In this document: positions 36,418 through 45,251 of the stretch, piece by piece
How the letters are laid out: the number at the start of each line of letters is the position of its first letter
How positions within the stretch are numbered: the first letter of the stretch is position 1
Source of the DNA: Verrucomicrobiia bacterium
GTDB taxonomy: Bacteria > Verrucomicrobiota > Verrucomicrobiia > Limisphaerales > JADLHS01
Direction: 5' to 3'
Length of the DNA stretch: 57,657 nucleotides
NCBI GenBank assembly: GCA_011525685.1
Contig: WYBW01000012.1
Location: 1 to 57,657, forward strand
Program-made: the position numbers and the translations under genes
The notes under the pieces: generated by a model
Told to the model about the DNA's origin: nothing
Database searches by the model: none
Seen by the model: the letters and a program-made list of their open reading frames with translations, nothing else

Positions 36418-38289
36418 ATGGAACGAAGCATCCAAAAGAACGGATTGGTGAACCTGCTGGTGCTGCTGCTGGCGGGCGTGGCGGCATTTGCGGCGGCGCG
36501 CTATGCAAATTCGCTGTCCGGCCAGGTGGCGGCGGTGTTCGCGGGGCTGGGGGTGCTGGTCGCCTTCGTGAGTTGGTTTCAGATGCGGTTGGAGGAGAGC
36601 GAACGGCTGGAGAAGCTGGAACTCGACGAGATGGCCCGCTCGAAGGCCCGCGCCGCGCTGTTTGAATCCAAAGAGGCCGAGTTGTTCCCCGCGCAACGGG
36701 CGCGCGAGCAGTTCGAGCGATTTTTTGTCCCGATCTTCACCTCCGTGCTGTTGTTGCTTCAGGGCGCGGGCGCCTTCTTCCTGTGGCGCTGGCTTTCGCA
36801 AACCACCACGGGCGTCGCGCCGGACCGCTGGATCGTGGCCGCCTCGGCCTTCGCTCTGGCGGCGCTGATTCTGTTCCTGTTGGGGCGGTTCTCGGTCACC
36901 ATCGCGCGGCTCGAAAACCACCGGCTGCTGCGGCCGGGCGCCAGTTATCTCCTGCTGAATGCCTACATTTGCGCCGTGGCCGCGGTGGCCATTGCCACGG
37001 TGCGAACGGAGTTGCCGCACTTCGACCTTTACGCGGCGCGGGGACTGTGCGTGCTGCTCGGGTTGATGGCGGTGGAGACGTTGGTCACGCTGGTGTTGGA
37101 GATTTATCGTCCGCGGGTCAAGGGCAAGGTCGAGCGGCCCCTTTACGAGAGCCGGCTGGTGGGTTTGCTCGGGCAACCCGAGGGGTTGATCACCACGGCG
37201 GCGCAGGCGCTGGACTACCAGTTCGGTTTCAAAGTTTCCGAGACGTGGTTCTACCGGTTCTTCGAGAAGGCATTGGGCTGGTTGATCCTGCTCCAACTGG
37301 GCGTGCTGGTGCTCTCCACTTGCGTGGTGTTCATCGAGCCGGGTGAACGCGCATTGCTCGAGCGTTTCGGCCGGCCCGCCGATGCCCGCGCCATCCTCGG
37401 ACCGGGCGGGCATTTGAAACTGCCCTGGCCGATTGACCGGGTTTACCGGTACCGGGCCGAACAAGTGCAGACCATTCATGTGGGATTCGCGCCGGACGAC
37501 GATGATCATCACGAGCAGACGGCGGTGCTCTGGACGGTGGGCCATGGCACCGAGGATAATTTCCTGGTGGCCAATCGCGAGCGGTTCGCCACCGCGGCGC
37601 CGGGCGAACGGAAAGCTCCCCCCGTCAGCCTCTTGAGCGTCAACGTCCCGGTGCAATTCCAGGTGAGCGACCTGCAGGCCTGGGCTTACAACCACAAGGA
37701 CGCCTCGAATCTGCTCCATCAGATCGCCACCCGCGAAACAGTGCGTTACCTGGCCAGCGCCGACCTGAATGAAATCATGTCCCACACCCGGCTCGAAGCG
37801 GCGCGGGCCTTGCGGGATCGCATCCAGGCCTCCGCTGACAAACATCGCGTGGGCGCGAACATCCTGTTCGTGGGGTTGCAGGGCATCCATCCGCCGGTCA
37901 AGGTCGCGCCGGAATACGAAAAGGTCGTCGCCGCCACGCACGAGAAACAGGCGAAGATTCTGGGCGCCGAGGCCGACGCCATCCGCACCAACGCGCTGGC
38001 CGGGGCCCGGGCGTTCACGGTGACCAACCAGGCGGAGGCCGAACGGTTGAGCGTGCAGATTGCGGCGCTGTCGCGCGCCGCGGCGTTCACCAACCAGATT
38101 CCCGCGTTCAACGCCACGCCCTCGGTTTACAAACAGCGAGCCTATTATCAGGCGTTCCCGCGCGCCACGGCCAACGCCCGCAAGTACCTCCTGCTGGCCA
38201 CCAACGTGGACGAGGTCGTCAGCTTCGATTTGCAGGACAAGTTTGGCCAGGACTTTTTCCAACTGACCGTGCCGCCGCCCAAGAAATGA
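36418..38289 (+). CDS. SPFH/HflK-like protein with extra membrane domain
   Basis: A 623-residue protein. Residues 1-230 contain six likely membrane helices (about 10-28, 36-54, 103-124, 137-156, 177-195, 207-228), with a charged coiled segment (57-100) between the second and third. Residues 283-305 are a seventh helix, directly followed by an SPFH/band-7 domain (FIEPGERALLERFGRP, GHLKLPWPIDRVYRYR) to about 545. Residues 357-366 form a run of Asp/His (DDDDHHE). Ordinary HflK proteins have one helix and about 350-420 residues, so the first 280 residues are an added module. It sits at the head of three SPFH genes, 112 bp before the second. Confidence 0.82.
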   Translation: MERSIQKNGLVNLLVLLLAGVAAFAAARYANSLSGQVAAVFAGLGVLVAFVSWFQMRLEESERLEKLELDEMARSKARAALFESKEAELFPAQRAREQFERFFVPIFTSVLLLLQGAGAFFLWRWLSQTTTGVAPDRWIVAASAFALAALILFLLGRFSVTIARLENHRLLRPGASYLLLNAYICAVAAVAIATVRTELPHFDLYAARGLCVLLGLMAVETLVTLVLEIYRPRVKGKVERPLYESRLVGLLGQPEGLITTAAQALDYQFGFKVSETWFYRFFEKALGWLILLQLGVLVLSTCVVFIEPGERALLERFGRPADARAILGPGGHLKLPWPIDRVYRYRAEQVQTIHVGFAPDDDDHHEQTAVLWTVGHGTEDNFLVANRERFATAAPGERKAPPVSLLSVNVPVQFQVSDLQAWAYNHKDASNLLHQIATRETVRYLASADLNEIMSHTRLEAARALRDRIQASADKHRVGANILFVGLQGIHPPVKVAPEYEKVVAATHEKQAKILGAEADAIRTNALAGARAFTVTNQAEAERLSVQIAALSRAAAFTNQIPAFNATPSVYKQRAYYQAFPRATANARKYLLLATNVDEVVSFDLQDKFGQDFFQLTVPPPKK

Positions 38290-38401
38290 AAACCAAGATT
38301 GCAGCGTCGCAACGCAGGAACGCAGGAGTGCCGCAACTCCGTCACGCCGCCTTGCCTCCGGCTCCATCCTTTCAATCGTCCATCCTCCCCGTTCACCGTT
38401 C

Positions 38402-39316
38402 ATGAAACGAAATCTCCTCACTCTCGTCATCGGCGCAGTGCTGATTCTGGTCTTCGCGCTGCTGTTGTTCACCTTCCAGGTGCGCATCTCGGAAGTCGCC
38501 GTTGTCACCACGTTCGGCAAGCCCACGCGGGAAATCACCGAGCCGCGCTCCTTCCCGTTCTTCAAATGGCCGTGGCCGATTCAAAAGGTGTACAAGTTCG
38601 ACAAGCGCGTGCAGACCTTCGAGGACAAGCTGACCGAGGACCTCACGGCGGATGGCATCACGCTCAACACCATGGTTTACATCGGCTGGCGCATCACCGA
38701 TCCCGGCACGTTTTTCCCGAAGTTCGCGGGCGGTTCGGTCACCGAGGCGGAGAAGACGCTCGAAGGCATCTTGCGCAGCGCCAAGAGCGGCATCGTGGGC
38801 CGGCACCCGCTCTCGGACTTCGTCAACGTGGATGATCAGGCGCTCAAGTTCGACGCCATCGAGGACGAAATCAAAGCCCTCGTCCAAACCCAGCTTCAGG
38901 CCAACGACTATGGCATCCAGGTGGAATTCCTGGGCATCAAGAAGCTCGGCCTGCCGGAAAGTGTGACCCAGGCGGTGTTTGACCAGATGACGCAGGAACG
39001 CCAGCGGCTCGTCAGCCAGGCGCAGAACGAGGGCGAGGCCGAGGCTCAGACCATTCGCTCGGCGGCCGAGCGCAAAGCGGCGGAAATCCTGGCCGCCGCC
39101 GAGGGCGAGGCCACGCGCATTCGCGGCCTGGGTGAGGCGGAGGCGTTGGAATCGCTGCGCACCTTCGAGCGCAACCCGGAGCTGGCCAATTTCATCCTCG
39201 GCCTCCGGGCGTTGGAACAGTCCCTGAAGGACCGCTCGACGCTGATTCTCGACCAGCACACGCCGCCCTTCAATTTGTTCCAGGGCTTCCCCACGAACCG
39301 GCCCGCGGCCCGCTGA
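38402..39316 (+). CDS. SPFH protein, HflC type
   Basis: A 304-residue protein with one N-terminal membrane helix (NLLTLVIGAVLILVFALLLF) and a full SPFH/band-7 domain: VRISEVAVVTTFGKPTREIT, SFPFFKWPWPIQKVYKFDKR, then the long helical tail VFDQMTQERQRLVSQAQNEG with Ala/Glu/Arg heptads. HflC and HflK form a multi-subunit cage around FtsH that limits its proteolysis; no ftsH gene is in the window. The next SPFH gene begins only 4 bp after the stop. Confidence 0.9.
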   Translation: MKRNLLTLVIGAVLILVFALLLFTFQVRISEVAVVTTFGKPTREITEPRSFPFFKWPWPIQKVYKFDKRVQTFEDKLTEDLTADGITLNTMVYIGWRITDPGTFFPKFAGGSVTEAEKTLEGILRSAKSGIVGRHPLSDFVNVDDQALKFDAIEDEIKALVQTQLQANDYGIQVEFLGIKKLGLPESVTQAVFDQMTQERQRLVSQAQNEGEAEAQTIRSAAERKAAEILAAAEGEATRIRGLGEAEALESLRTFERNPELANFILGLRALEQSLKDRSTLILDQHTPPFNLFQGFPTNRPAAR

Positions 39317-39320
39317 GGTT

Positions 39321-40427
39321 ATGAGCAACGAACACGAGCATCCTCACCCGGCCACACCGGTGGACAGCGGTTCGCAGGCGCTGGCCGAGGCGCTGCGCAG
39401 CAGTTTCGCCATCGTCAAGGTGGTCATGGTCGTGCTGCTGGCGGTGTTCCTGTTCTCGGGCTTCTTCACGGTCGGCCCGCAGGAGAACGCCATCATCCTG
39501 CGCTTCGGCAAACCGGTGGGCGAAGGCGACAAGGCGCTGCTTGGCGCCGGAGCGCACTGGGCGTTTCCCTATCCGATTGATGAAGTCATCAAGATTCCCA
39601 TCACCGAAATCCAGCAGGTGAAGTCCACCACCGGCTGGTTCTTCCTCACACCCGTGCAGGAGGCCGCCGGCGAAGAACCGGCCGCCGGCCCCTCACTCAA
39701 TCCGGCCGCCGATGGTTACGCGATCACCGCCGACGGCAACATCGTTCATCTGCGGGCCACGCTCTCCTACCGCATCGAGGACCCGGTGCGTTGTGTGTTT
39801 GGGTTCGCCAAAGAGGCCAACGAACCTTACAGCCTCGCCGGCACGTCCAACGTGGTCCAAAACGCCCTGAACAACGCGCTGCTCCGCACGGCGGCCGAGT
39901 TCAAGGTGGATGACATCCTCACGCGCGACCGCATCGGTTTTCAGGACGCGGTGCGCCGCCGCGTGACCCGCCTGCTGGAGGCCCGCCAGATTGGCGTCGT
40001 GGTTGAGAACTGCGTCGTGCAGCCTCGCCCGCCCCGGCAGTTGGACGAGGCCTTCCGCAGCGTGGTCCGCGCCGACCAGAATCGCAGCAAGGCTCTCGAA
40101 CAGGCGCGAACCGAGGAACACCGGATGTTGAGCAAAGCCCGGGCGGATGCCGCGGGCACCATCAACAGCGCCGAGTCGGATCGCATCCGACTGGTGAAAG
40201 ACGCCGCCGGCGACGCCTCCTTGTTCCAGGGACTGCTGGCCCGTTACGACAGCAATCCTGACTTGTTCATCCAACAACGGTTGATCGAGGTGGCTGGCCG
40301 GGTGCTGACCAACGTGCAGGACAAGGTTTTTCTGCCCACCTCCACGGATGGCAAACCAATTGAATTGCGATTACTGTTGAATCGCGAGCCGCCGCGGCAG
40401 CCGACGCAGACGCCGGCGCAACCGTGA
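39321..40427 (+). CDS. SPFH protein, HflK type
   Basis: A 368-residue protein with a short hydrophilic, His-containing N-terminus (MSNEHEHPHP), one membrane helix (IVKVVMVVLLAVFLFSGFF) and an SPFH domain: VGPQENAIILRFGKPVGEGD, GAHWAFPYPIDEVIKIPITE. After it comes a helical region and a Pro-rich end (PPRQPTQTPAQP). Order and composition match HflK. With the preceding HflC-like gene (4-bp gap) it would form a hetero-oligomer; a third, extended SPFH gene lies just upstream. The metal ATPase gene begins 46 bp downstream. Confidence 0.9.
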   Translation: MSNEHEHPHPATPVDSGSQALAEALRSSFAIVKVVMVVLLAVFLFSGFFTVGPQENAIILRFGKPVGEGDKALLGAGAHWAFPYPIDEVIKIPITEIQQVKSTTGWFFLTPVQEAAGEEPAAGPSLNPAADGYAITADGNIVHLRATLSYRIEDPVRCVFGFAKEANEPYSLAGTSNVVQNALNNALLRTAAEFKVDDILTRDRIGFQDAVRRRVTRLLEARQIGVVVENCVVQPRPPRQLDEAFRSVVRADQNRSKALEQARTEEHRMLSKARADAAGTINSAESDRIRLVKDAAGDASLFQGLLARYDSNPDLFIQQRLIEVAGRVLTNVQDKVFLPTSTDGKPIELRLLLNREPPRQPTQTPAQP

Positions 40428-40473
40428 GGCAGGATGAATTTTTGAGACTTTAACCTTTTAACGCCGTCACGTT

Positions 40474-42507
40474 ATGCAAGTCACTTCGCTTCTCAGCCGC
40501 CGCGAGCATGACCATGCGCATCCGCACGAGCACGACGCCTCCTGCTCGACCTGCGGCCACGATCATGAGCACACGCCCGTGCAACTGTGGCAGACCCTCA
40601 TCGGGGTCGTGTTCGTCATCAACGCCTTTCTCGTGGACTGGCTCTTTGCTCAAGGCCACGTCGTTGCCAGCGCCAGCGGTTTCGTCGGGGCCATCATTCT
40701 GGGCTACCCGATCATCCTCACCGCGCTCAAAGACCTGAAGCGCGGCTTCCTGAGCATCAACGAACTGGTCGCCATCGCCGTCCTCGCCGCGTTTGCCTCC
40801 GGCGATTACAAGACCGCCGGCGTGGTCGCCTTCTTCATGCTCATGGGCGAAATCATCGAATCGCGCACCGCCGAGGGCGCCCGCGCCTCGATTGAATCGC
40901 TGATCAAGCTCACGCCCACCAAAGCCCGCCGGCTCAAGGCCGACAAGTCCGAGGAGGAGGTGCCCGCCAGTCAGTTGCAGGTCGGTGATGTGATGCGCAT
41001 CCGGCCCGGCGACGTCGTACCCGCCGACGGCATCATCATCAGCGGCCAGGGTTCCTTCAACCAGGCCACCATCACCGGTGAATCCCTGCCCGCGGACAAG
41101 AAACCGGGCGATGAAGTCTTCGCCGGCACCCAGAACCTCACCGGATTGATCGAAGTCCGCGTGGTTCGCGCGGGCCAGGAGACCACGCTGGGGCGCGTGC
41201 GCGAACTCATCCTCGCGGCGGAAAAGACGAAACTCCCGATCATGAAGATCGTGGATCAGTACATGGGCTTCTACACGCCGCTGGTGCTGGTCATTGGCGC
41301 GCTGGTCTGGGCTTTCACGCACGACTTGGACCGGGTCATCGCGGTGCTCGTGGTGGCCTGTCCCTGCGCGTTCATTCTCGCCACACCGACGGCCATGGTT
41401 GCCGCGCTCTCCGCCGCCGCCCGGTTGGGCATTTTGATCAAAAACGTGGCCGACTTGGAACTGGCAGCCAAGATCAACGCGTTCATTTTCGACAAGACCG
41501 GCACGCTGACCACCGGCGAACTGGCCGTGAGCCGCCTGGCGCCGGCCGGCGAAGTCAAACCCGCCGAACTGCTGCGCATCGCCGCTTCGGCCGAAAAATA
41601 CAGCAATCACCCCACGGCCAAGGCTCTGGGACAACTGGCGGGCGAGGTCGGCATCCCGCTGGCCGAACCGCAGAATTTCGCCGAGACCGCCGGGCGCGGC
41701 GTGAAGGCCGAGGTGGACGGCGCGAAGATTCTCGTGGGGCGTGCCCAGTGGCTCAAGGACAACGGCGTGAAGGAGGACTTCGAGAAAGCGGTGGACCTCA
41801 ACGAAACCGAGGGCTGGAGCCTGATCTTCGTCGCGCGCGACGGCCGGTGCATCGGCTGGGTGGGGTTGCAGGACGCGACTCGTTCCGAGGCCCGGGAGTC
41901 GCTCGCCGAACTCAAGGAAGCCGGCGTCCGCCGGGTGGCGATGATTTCCGGCGACCGCCAGCCCGTGGCCACCCGCGTGGCCGCCGAGATCGGTTGCGAG
42001 GAAGCCAAGGGCGAATGTCTGCCGCAGAACAAGGTCGAATTCGTGCGCGGCATCAAGAGCCGCGGCTACAAGGTGGCCGTGGTGGGCGACGGCGTGAACG
42101 ACGCCCCGGCGCTGGCCGCGGGCGACATTGGCATTGCCATGGGCGCGGCGGGCAGCGAGGTGGCCATCCACAGCGCCACCATCGCGCTCATGAACAACGA
42201 CCTGCGCCGGCTGCCGTTCCTGGTGAAGCTCTCGCGCAGCACGCGCGCGGTCATCAACCAGAATTTCCTGTTCGGCGTGCTGTTCATCATTGTCGGCCTG
42301 ACGGCGGCGGCGTTTGGTTACGTCGGCCCGATTGTCGCGGCGATTCTGCACAACGTGGGTTCGTTGATCGTGATCTTCAACAGCGCCCGCCTGGTGCGCA
42401 AAGGCGAGGAACTGGAGCATTACCATCCCGAGGCGGCCGGTCCCGGCGGAGGGAACGGTGAATCGCGCCACGACGCGGCGGGGCAGTTGTCGCCGCAGGC
42501 GGCGTGA
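40474..42507 (+). CDS. P1B-type heavy-metal-transporting ATPase
   Basis: A 677-residue metal pump. It has the P1B motifs: TGES (201-204) in the actuator, CPC (296-298) in the transport helix (VACPCAFILATP), phosphorylated Asp340 in DKTGT, an HP pair (SNHPTAKAL), and GDGVNDAPAL. There is no ferredoxin-like HMA domain; instead the N-terminus has a His/Cys-rich strip (residues 11-33, including CSTCGHDHEH). The last helix reads HNVGSLIVIFNSARL, unlike the ZntA aspartate or the copper-pump MxxSS pattern, so I do not assign the metal. It pumps cytoplasmic metal out, or loads exported metalloproteins. It lies inside the SPFH/ABC cluster. Confidence 0.93.
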   Translation: MQVTSLLSRREHDHAHPHEHDASCSTCGHDHEHTPVQLWQTLIGVVFVINAFLVDWLFAQGHVVASASGFVGAIILGYPIILTALKDLKRGFLSINELVAIAVLAAFASGDYKTAGVVAFFMLMGEIIESRTAEGARASIESLIKLTPTKARRLKADKSEEEVPASQLQVGDVMRIRPGDVVPADGIIISGQGSFNQATITGESLPADKKPGDEVFAGTQNLTGLIEVRVVRAGQETTLGRVRELILAAEKTKLPIMKIVDQYMGFYTPLVLVIGALVWAFTHDLDRVIAVLVVACPCAFILATPTAMVAALSAAARLGILIKNVADLELAAKINAFIFDKTGTLTTGELAVSRLAPAGEVKPAELLRIAASAEKYSNHPTAKALGQLAGEVGIPLAEPQNFAETAGRGVKAEVDGAKILVGRAQWLKDNGVKEDFEKAVDLNETEGWSLIFVARDGRCIGWVGLQDATRSEARESLAELKEAGVRRVAMISGDRQPVATRVAAEIGCEEAKGECLPQNKVEFVRGIKSRGYKVAVVGDGVNDAPALAAGDIGIAMGAAGSEVAIHSATIALMNNDLRRLPFLVKLSRSTRAVINQNFLFGVLFIIVGLTAAAFGYVGPIVAAILHNVGSLIVIFNSARLVRKGEELEHYHPEAAGPGGGNGESRHDAAGQLSPQAA

Positions 42508-42623
42508 GCGGTTGCGGCCTGGTTTTATGCGCGCTGGCTTCGCATTGGCTGCTGCCGCCGGGCCGGTGTTCAGGAAAACCGGGCTGTAACGGCTCAGAAC
42601 CATGGAAAGGCAACTGAATTCGC

Positions 42624-43829
42624 ATGCCTGTCGCTGAATTGAATCTCCAATCAACGGACCGCGGCACACCCTCCAACGGCGAAGTCGTCGTCTCCGTGCG
42701 CGGATTGACCAAGGTCTTCAAGGATTTCTGGAACCGTCCCAAGGCGCGCGCGGTGGACAACGTGGACTTTGACGTGCGGCGCGGCGAGGTGTTCGGCCTG
42801 CTGGGCCCGAACGGCTCGGGCAAGTCCACCACCGTGAAGCTGATTCTCGGCCTCCTCTATCCCACCAAGGGCCACATCGAAGTTTTTGGCCATTCGCCAC
42901 GGCACGTGGCGACCAAGGCGCGCATCGGTTATCTGCCGGAGGAATCCTACCTGTATCGCTACCTCAACTCGCGCGAGACGCTGGATTTCTTTGGCAACCT
43001 GTTTCAGTTGAACAAGAGCGAACGCAACAACCGCGCCGAGCAGTTGCTGGAAATGGTGGGCCTGAGCCAGACGCGCACCCGCGCGGTGGGCGAGTTCTCG
43101 AAGGGCATGCAGCGCCGCATCGGCCTGGCCCAGGCGCTCATCAACGATCCCGACCTCGTCATCCTCGACGAACCAACCTCGGGCCTGGACCCCATCGGCT
43201 GCCGCGAGGTCAAGGACTTGATCGTGGCGCTGGCCCGCCGCGGCAAGACAGTCATCCTCAGCAGCCATCTGCTGGCGGACGTCGAAGATGTCTGCGACCG
43301 CGTAGTCATCTATTATGGCGGCAAGGTGCAGGCGCAAGGCACCCTCAAGGAACTCCTCACCAAGCCGGACGCTTTGCGCATCACCACGCCGGTGCTCTCC
43401 CGCGAAACCATGGAGCGGGTGTTGGAATTGATCCGCCGCGACGTCGCCGCGGACAAGGTCCGGGTGGACAATCCCACGCAAAACCTCGAGAGCTATTTCC
43501 TCGATGTCGTCGAAAGGGCCAAACAGGCCGCCGCTGAAACCAGCGGGGCCATGTCCGGCGCGCGCGTGGCCGCCTATCTGCGCGGCGACGCCGAAGCCAG
43601 GCCTTCGGCGGACAAGATTCTCGACCGCCTTACCCTGCCCCAGGCCGCTCCCGCCGCCACCGCTTCGGTCGCCACACCCGAGCCGGCGGTGGATGAAGGA
43701 AAACTGGAAGCGCTCACCCGCGTCACCGAGGCGGTCCCGGCAGCCCAACCTCCCGCACCCGCCCCGGCCGAGAAGGACCTGGCGAAGGCGGATGAGAAAC
43801 TCTCGTCCTTGCTGGGCAAGAAACCCTAG
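42624..43829 (+). CDS. ABC transporter ATPase subunit
   Basis: A 401-residue ATPase. Walker A is GPNGSGKSTT (residues 61-70, Lys67), the signature is FSKGM (158-162), and Walker B is LVILDE (178-183) followed by PTSGLDP. The ATPase fold ends at about 235. Residues 265-401 form an extension: a helical part and then an Ala/Pro-rich tail (AAPAATASVATPEPAVDEGK) that is not needed for ATP hydrolysis and may contact partners. With two ABC-2 permeases in the same cluster it could drive a heteromeric exporter. The second permease starts 36 bp later. Confidence 0.93.
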   Translation: MPVAELNLQSTDRGTPSNGEVVVSVRGLTKVFKDFWNRPKARAVDNVDFDVRRGEVFGLLGPNGSGKSTTVKLILGLLYPTKGHIEVFGHSPRHVATKARIGYLPEESYLYRYLNSRETLDFFGNLFQLNKSERNNRAEQLLEMVGLSQTRTRAVGEFSKGMQRRIGLAQALINDPDLVILDEPTSGLDPIGCREVKDLIVALARRGKTVILSSHLLADVEDVCDRVVIYYGGKVQAQGTLKELLTKPDALRITTPVLSRETMERVLELIRRDVAADKVRVDNPTQNLESYFLDVVERAKQAAAETSGAMSGARVAAYLRGDAEARPSADKILDRLTLPQAAPAATASVATPEPAVDEGKLEALTRVTEAVPAAQPPAPAPAEKDLAKADEKLSSLLGKKP

Positions 43830-43865
43830 CGGCAGGACCGGCGCGACCCACAGCCTGCTTCCGCC

Positions 43866-45251
43866 ATGCAACGTCTTCTGGCCATCACGTGGTTGACTTG
43901 GAAAGCCGCCCTGCGGTTCCGGCTCTTCCTCGTGATTGCCGTGTTGCTGCTCGCTTCGGTGGTGGGATTGCCGATTTTGATCGAGGACGACGGCACGGCG
44001 CGCGGGTTTACGCAGATTCTCCTGACCTACACGTTGAGCGTGATCACCGGTCTGCTCGGCCTGTCCACGTTGTGGCTGGCCTGCGGCACCCTGGCGCGTG
44101 ACATCGAGGAATGTCAGATCCAGGTCCTGGCCACCAAACCCATCGCCCGCTGGCAGATCTGGCTTGGCAAATGGCTCGGCATCATGTCGCTCAATGCCGC
44201 GCTGCTCGGCCTGTCCGGCGCCAGCGTCTTTGCGCTGATGCAATGGCGCGCGACCCGGTTGCCGCCCGAGGAACAGCACGTCCTGCGCAACGAGGTGCTG
44301 GTCGCCCGCGGTTCGATCCGGCCGGACACGTTCACCGGCGAGATCGAAGCCCAAGCCGAGCGCGAGTTGCGGGAAATCCTCTCCAAAACGCCGGTCAGCG
44401 CCAGCGACCTGCCGCTGTTGCGCACGCAGATCAGGGAGCGGATCAAGTCGGCCTACCAGCTTGCGCCGCCGGGCATGCCCAAGCCCTGGCAGATTGACCT
44501 CGGGCGAGTGAAGGATTCGTTGCGCGACCGTCCCCTGTATGTGCGCGTCAAATTCAACACCGCCAATTTCAGTTCCTCCGGCACCTACACCGGCTTGTGG
44601 CGCATCGGCGTGCCCGGCACGACGCTGTTTTGGGACAGCGAGCCGATGAGCCTCGCGCCGGACACGTTCCACGAGTTTGAAATCCCGCCCAACCTCTTCG
44701 ACGAGGAAGGCCGCCTCACCATCGTTTTTTTCAACTCGAACGACACCACGTTGTTGTTCCCCCTGGAGGAAGGCATGGAAGTGCTCTACCGGGAGAGCGG
44801 GTTCGGCGTGAACTTCATCCGCGGCTTGGGCGTGATTTTCTGCTGGATGGCGTTGTTGGCGACGATCGGCCTGGCCTCCGCCAGCTTCCTGTCGTTCCCG
44901 GTGGCGGCCTTCTGTTCGCTGGGTCTGCTGACCATGGCCTTTTCCACCGGCACCCTGGCCACCGCCGTGGAAGAGGGCACGCTGATGGGCTACGACCACG
45001 AGGGCGGCCCGGCGGCGGCCACCATTGTTGATCAGGTGCTCATCCCGGTCTTCAGCGGCGCGTTGAAAGTGATCAATCTGGCCAAGGACTTCTCGCCCAT
45101 TGATTCGTTGAGCACCGGCCGCAGCATCACCTGGGGACAACTGGCCCGCGCCGTGGGCCAGATTGTCGTGTTGCTCGGCGGCATCATCGGCGCCATCGGG
45201 GTCGTCATTTTCAGCCGGCGCGAACTGGCCACCGCGCAAGGAAACCAATGA
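43866..45251 (+). CDS. ABC-2-type transporter permease (second of cluster)
   Basis: A 461-residue membrane protein. Helices at about 19-38, 50-73 and 100-123 are followed by a roughly 185-residue extracytoplasmic domain (about 130-315) and then further helices (IFCWMALLATIGLASASFLS and on). LARDIEECQIQVLATKPIAR is the ABC-2 coupling region. It is longer than the first permease because of the soluble domain. The end overlaps the next gene by 4 bp (ATGA), so the two are translationally coupled. The cargo is unknown. Confidence 0.88.
   Translation: MQRLLAITWLTWKAALRFRLFLVIAVLLLASVVGLPILIEDDGTARGFTQILLTYTLSVITGLLGLSTLWLACGTLARDIEECQIQVLATKPIARWQIWLGKWLGIMSLNAALLGLSGASVFALMQWRATRLPPEEQHVLRNEVLVARGSIRPDTFTGEIEAQAERELREILSKTPVSASDLPLLRTQIRERIKSAYQLAPPGMPKPWQIDLGRVKDSLRDRPLYVRVKFNTANFSSSGTYTGLWRIGVPGTTLFWDSEPMSLAPDTFHEFEIPPNLFDEEGRLTIVFFNSNDTTLLFPLEEGMEVLYRESGFGVNFIRGLGVIFCWMALLATIGLASASFLSFPVAAFCSLGLLTMAFSTGTLATAVEEGTLMGYDHEGGPAAATIVDQVLIPVFSGALKVINLAKDFSPIDSLSTGRSITWGQLARAVGQIVVLLGGIIGAIGVVIFSRRELATAQGNQ

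Noticed and set aside
42651..45248. 865-codon open frame opposite the ABC transporter genes
   Set aside because: It covers two well-supported genes on the other strand and shows no domain.
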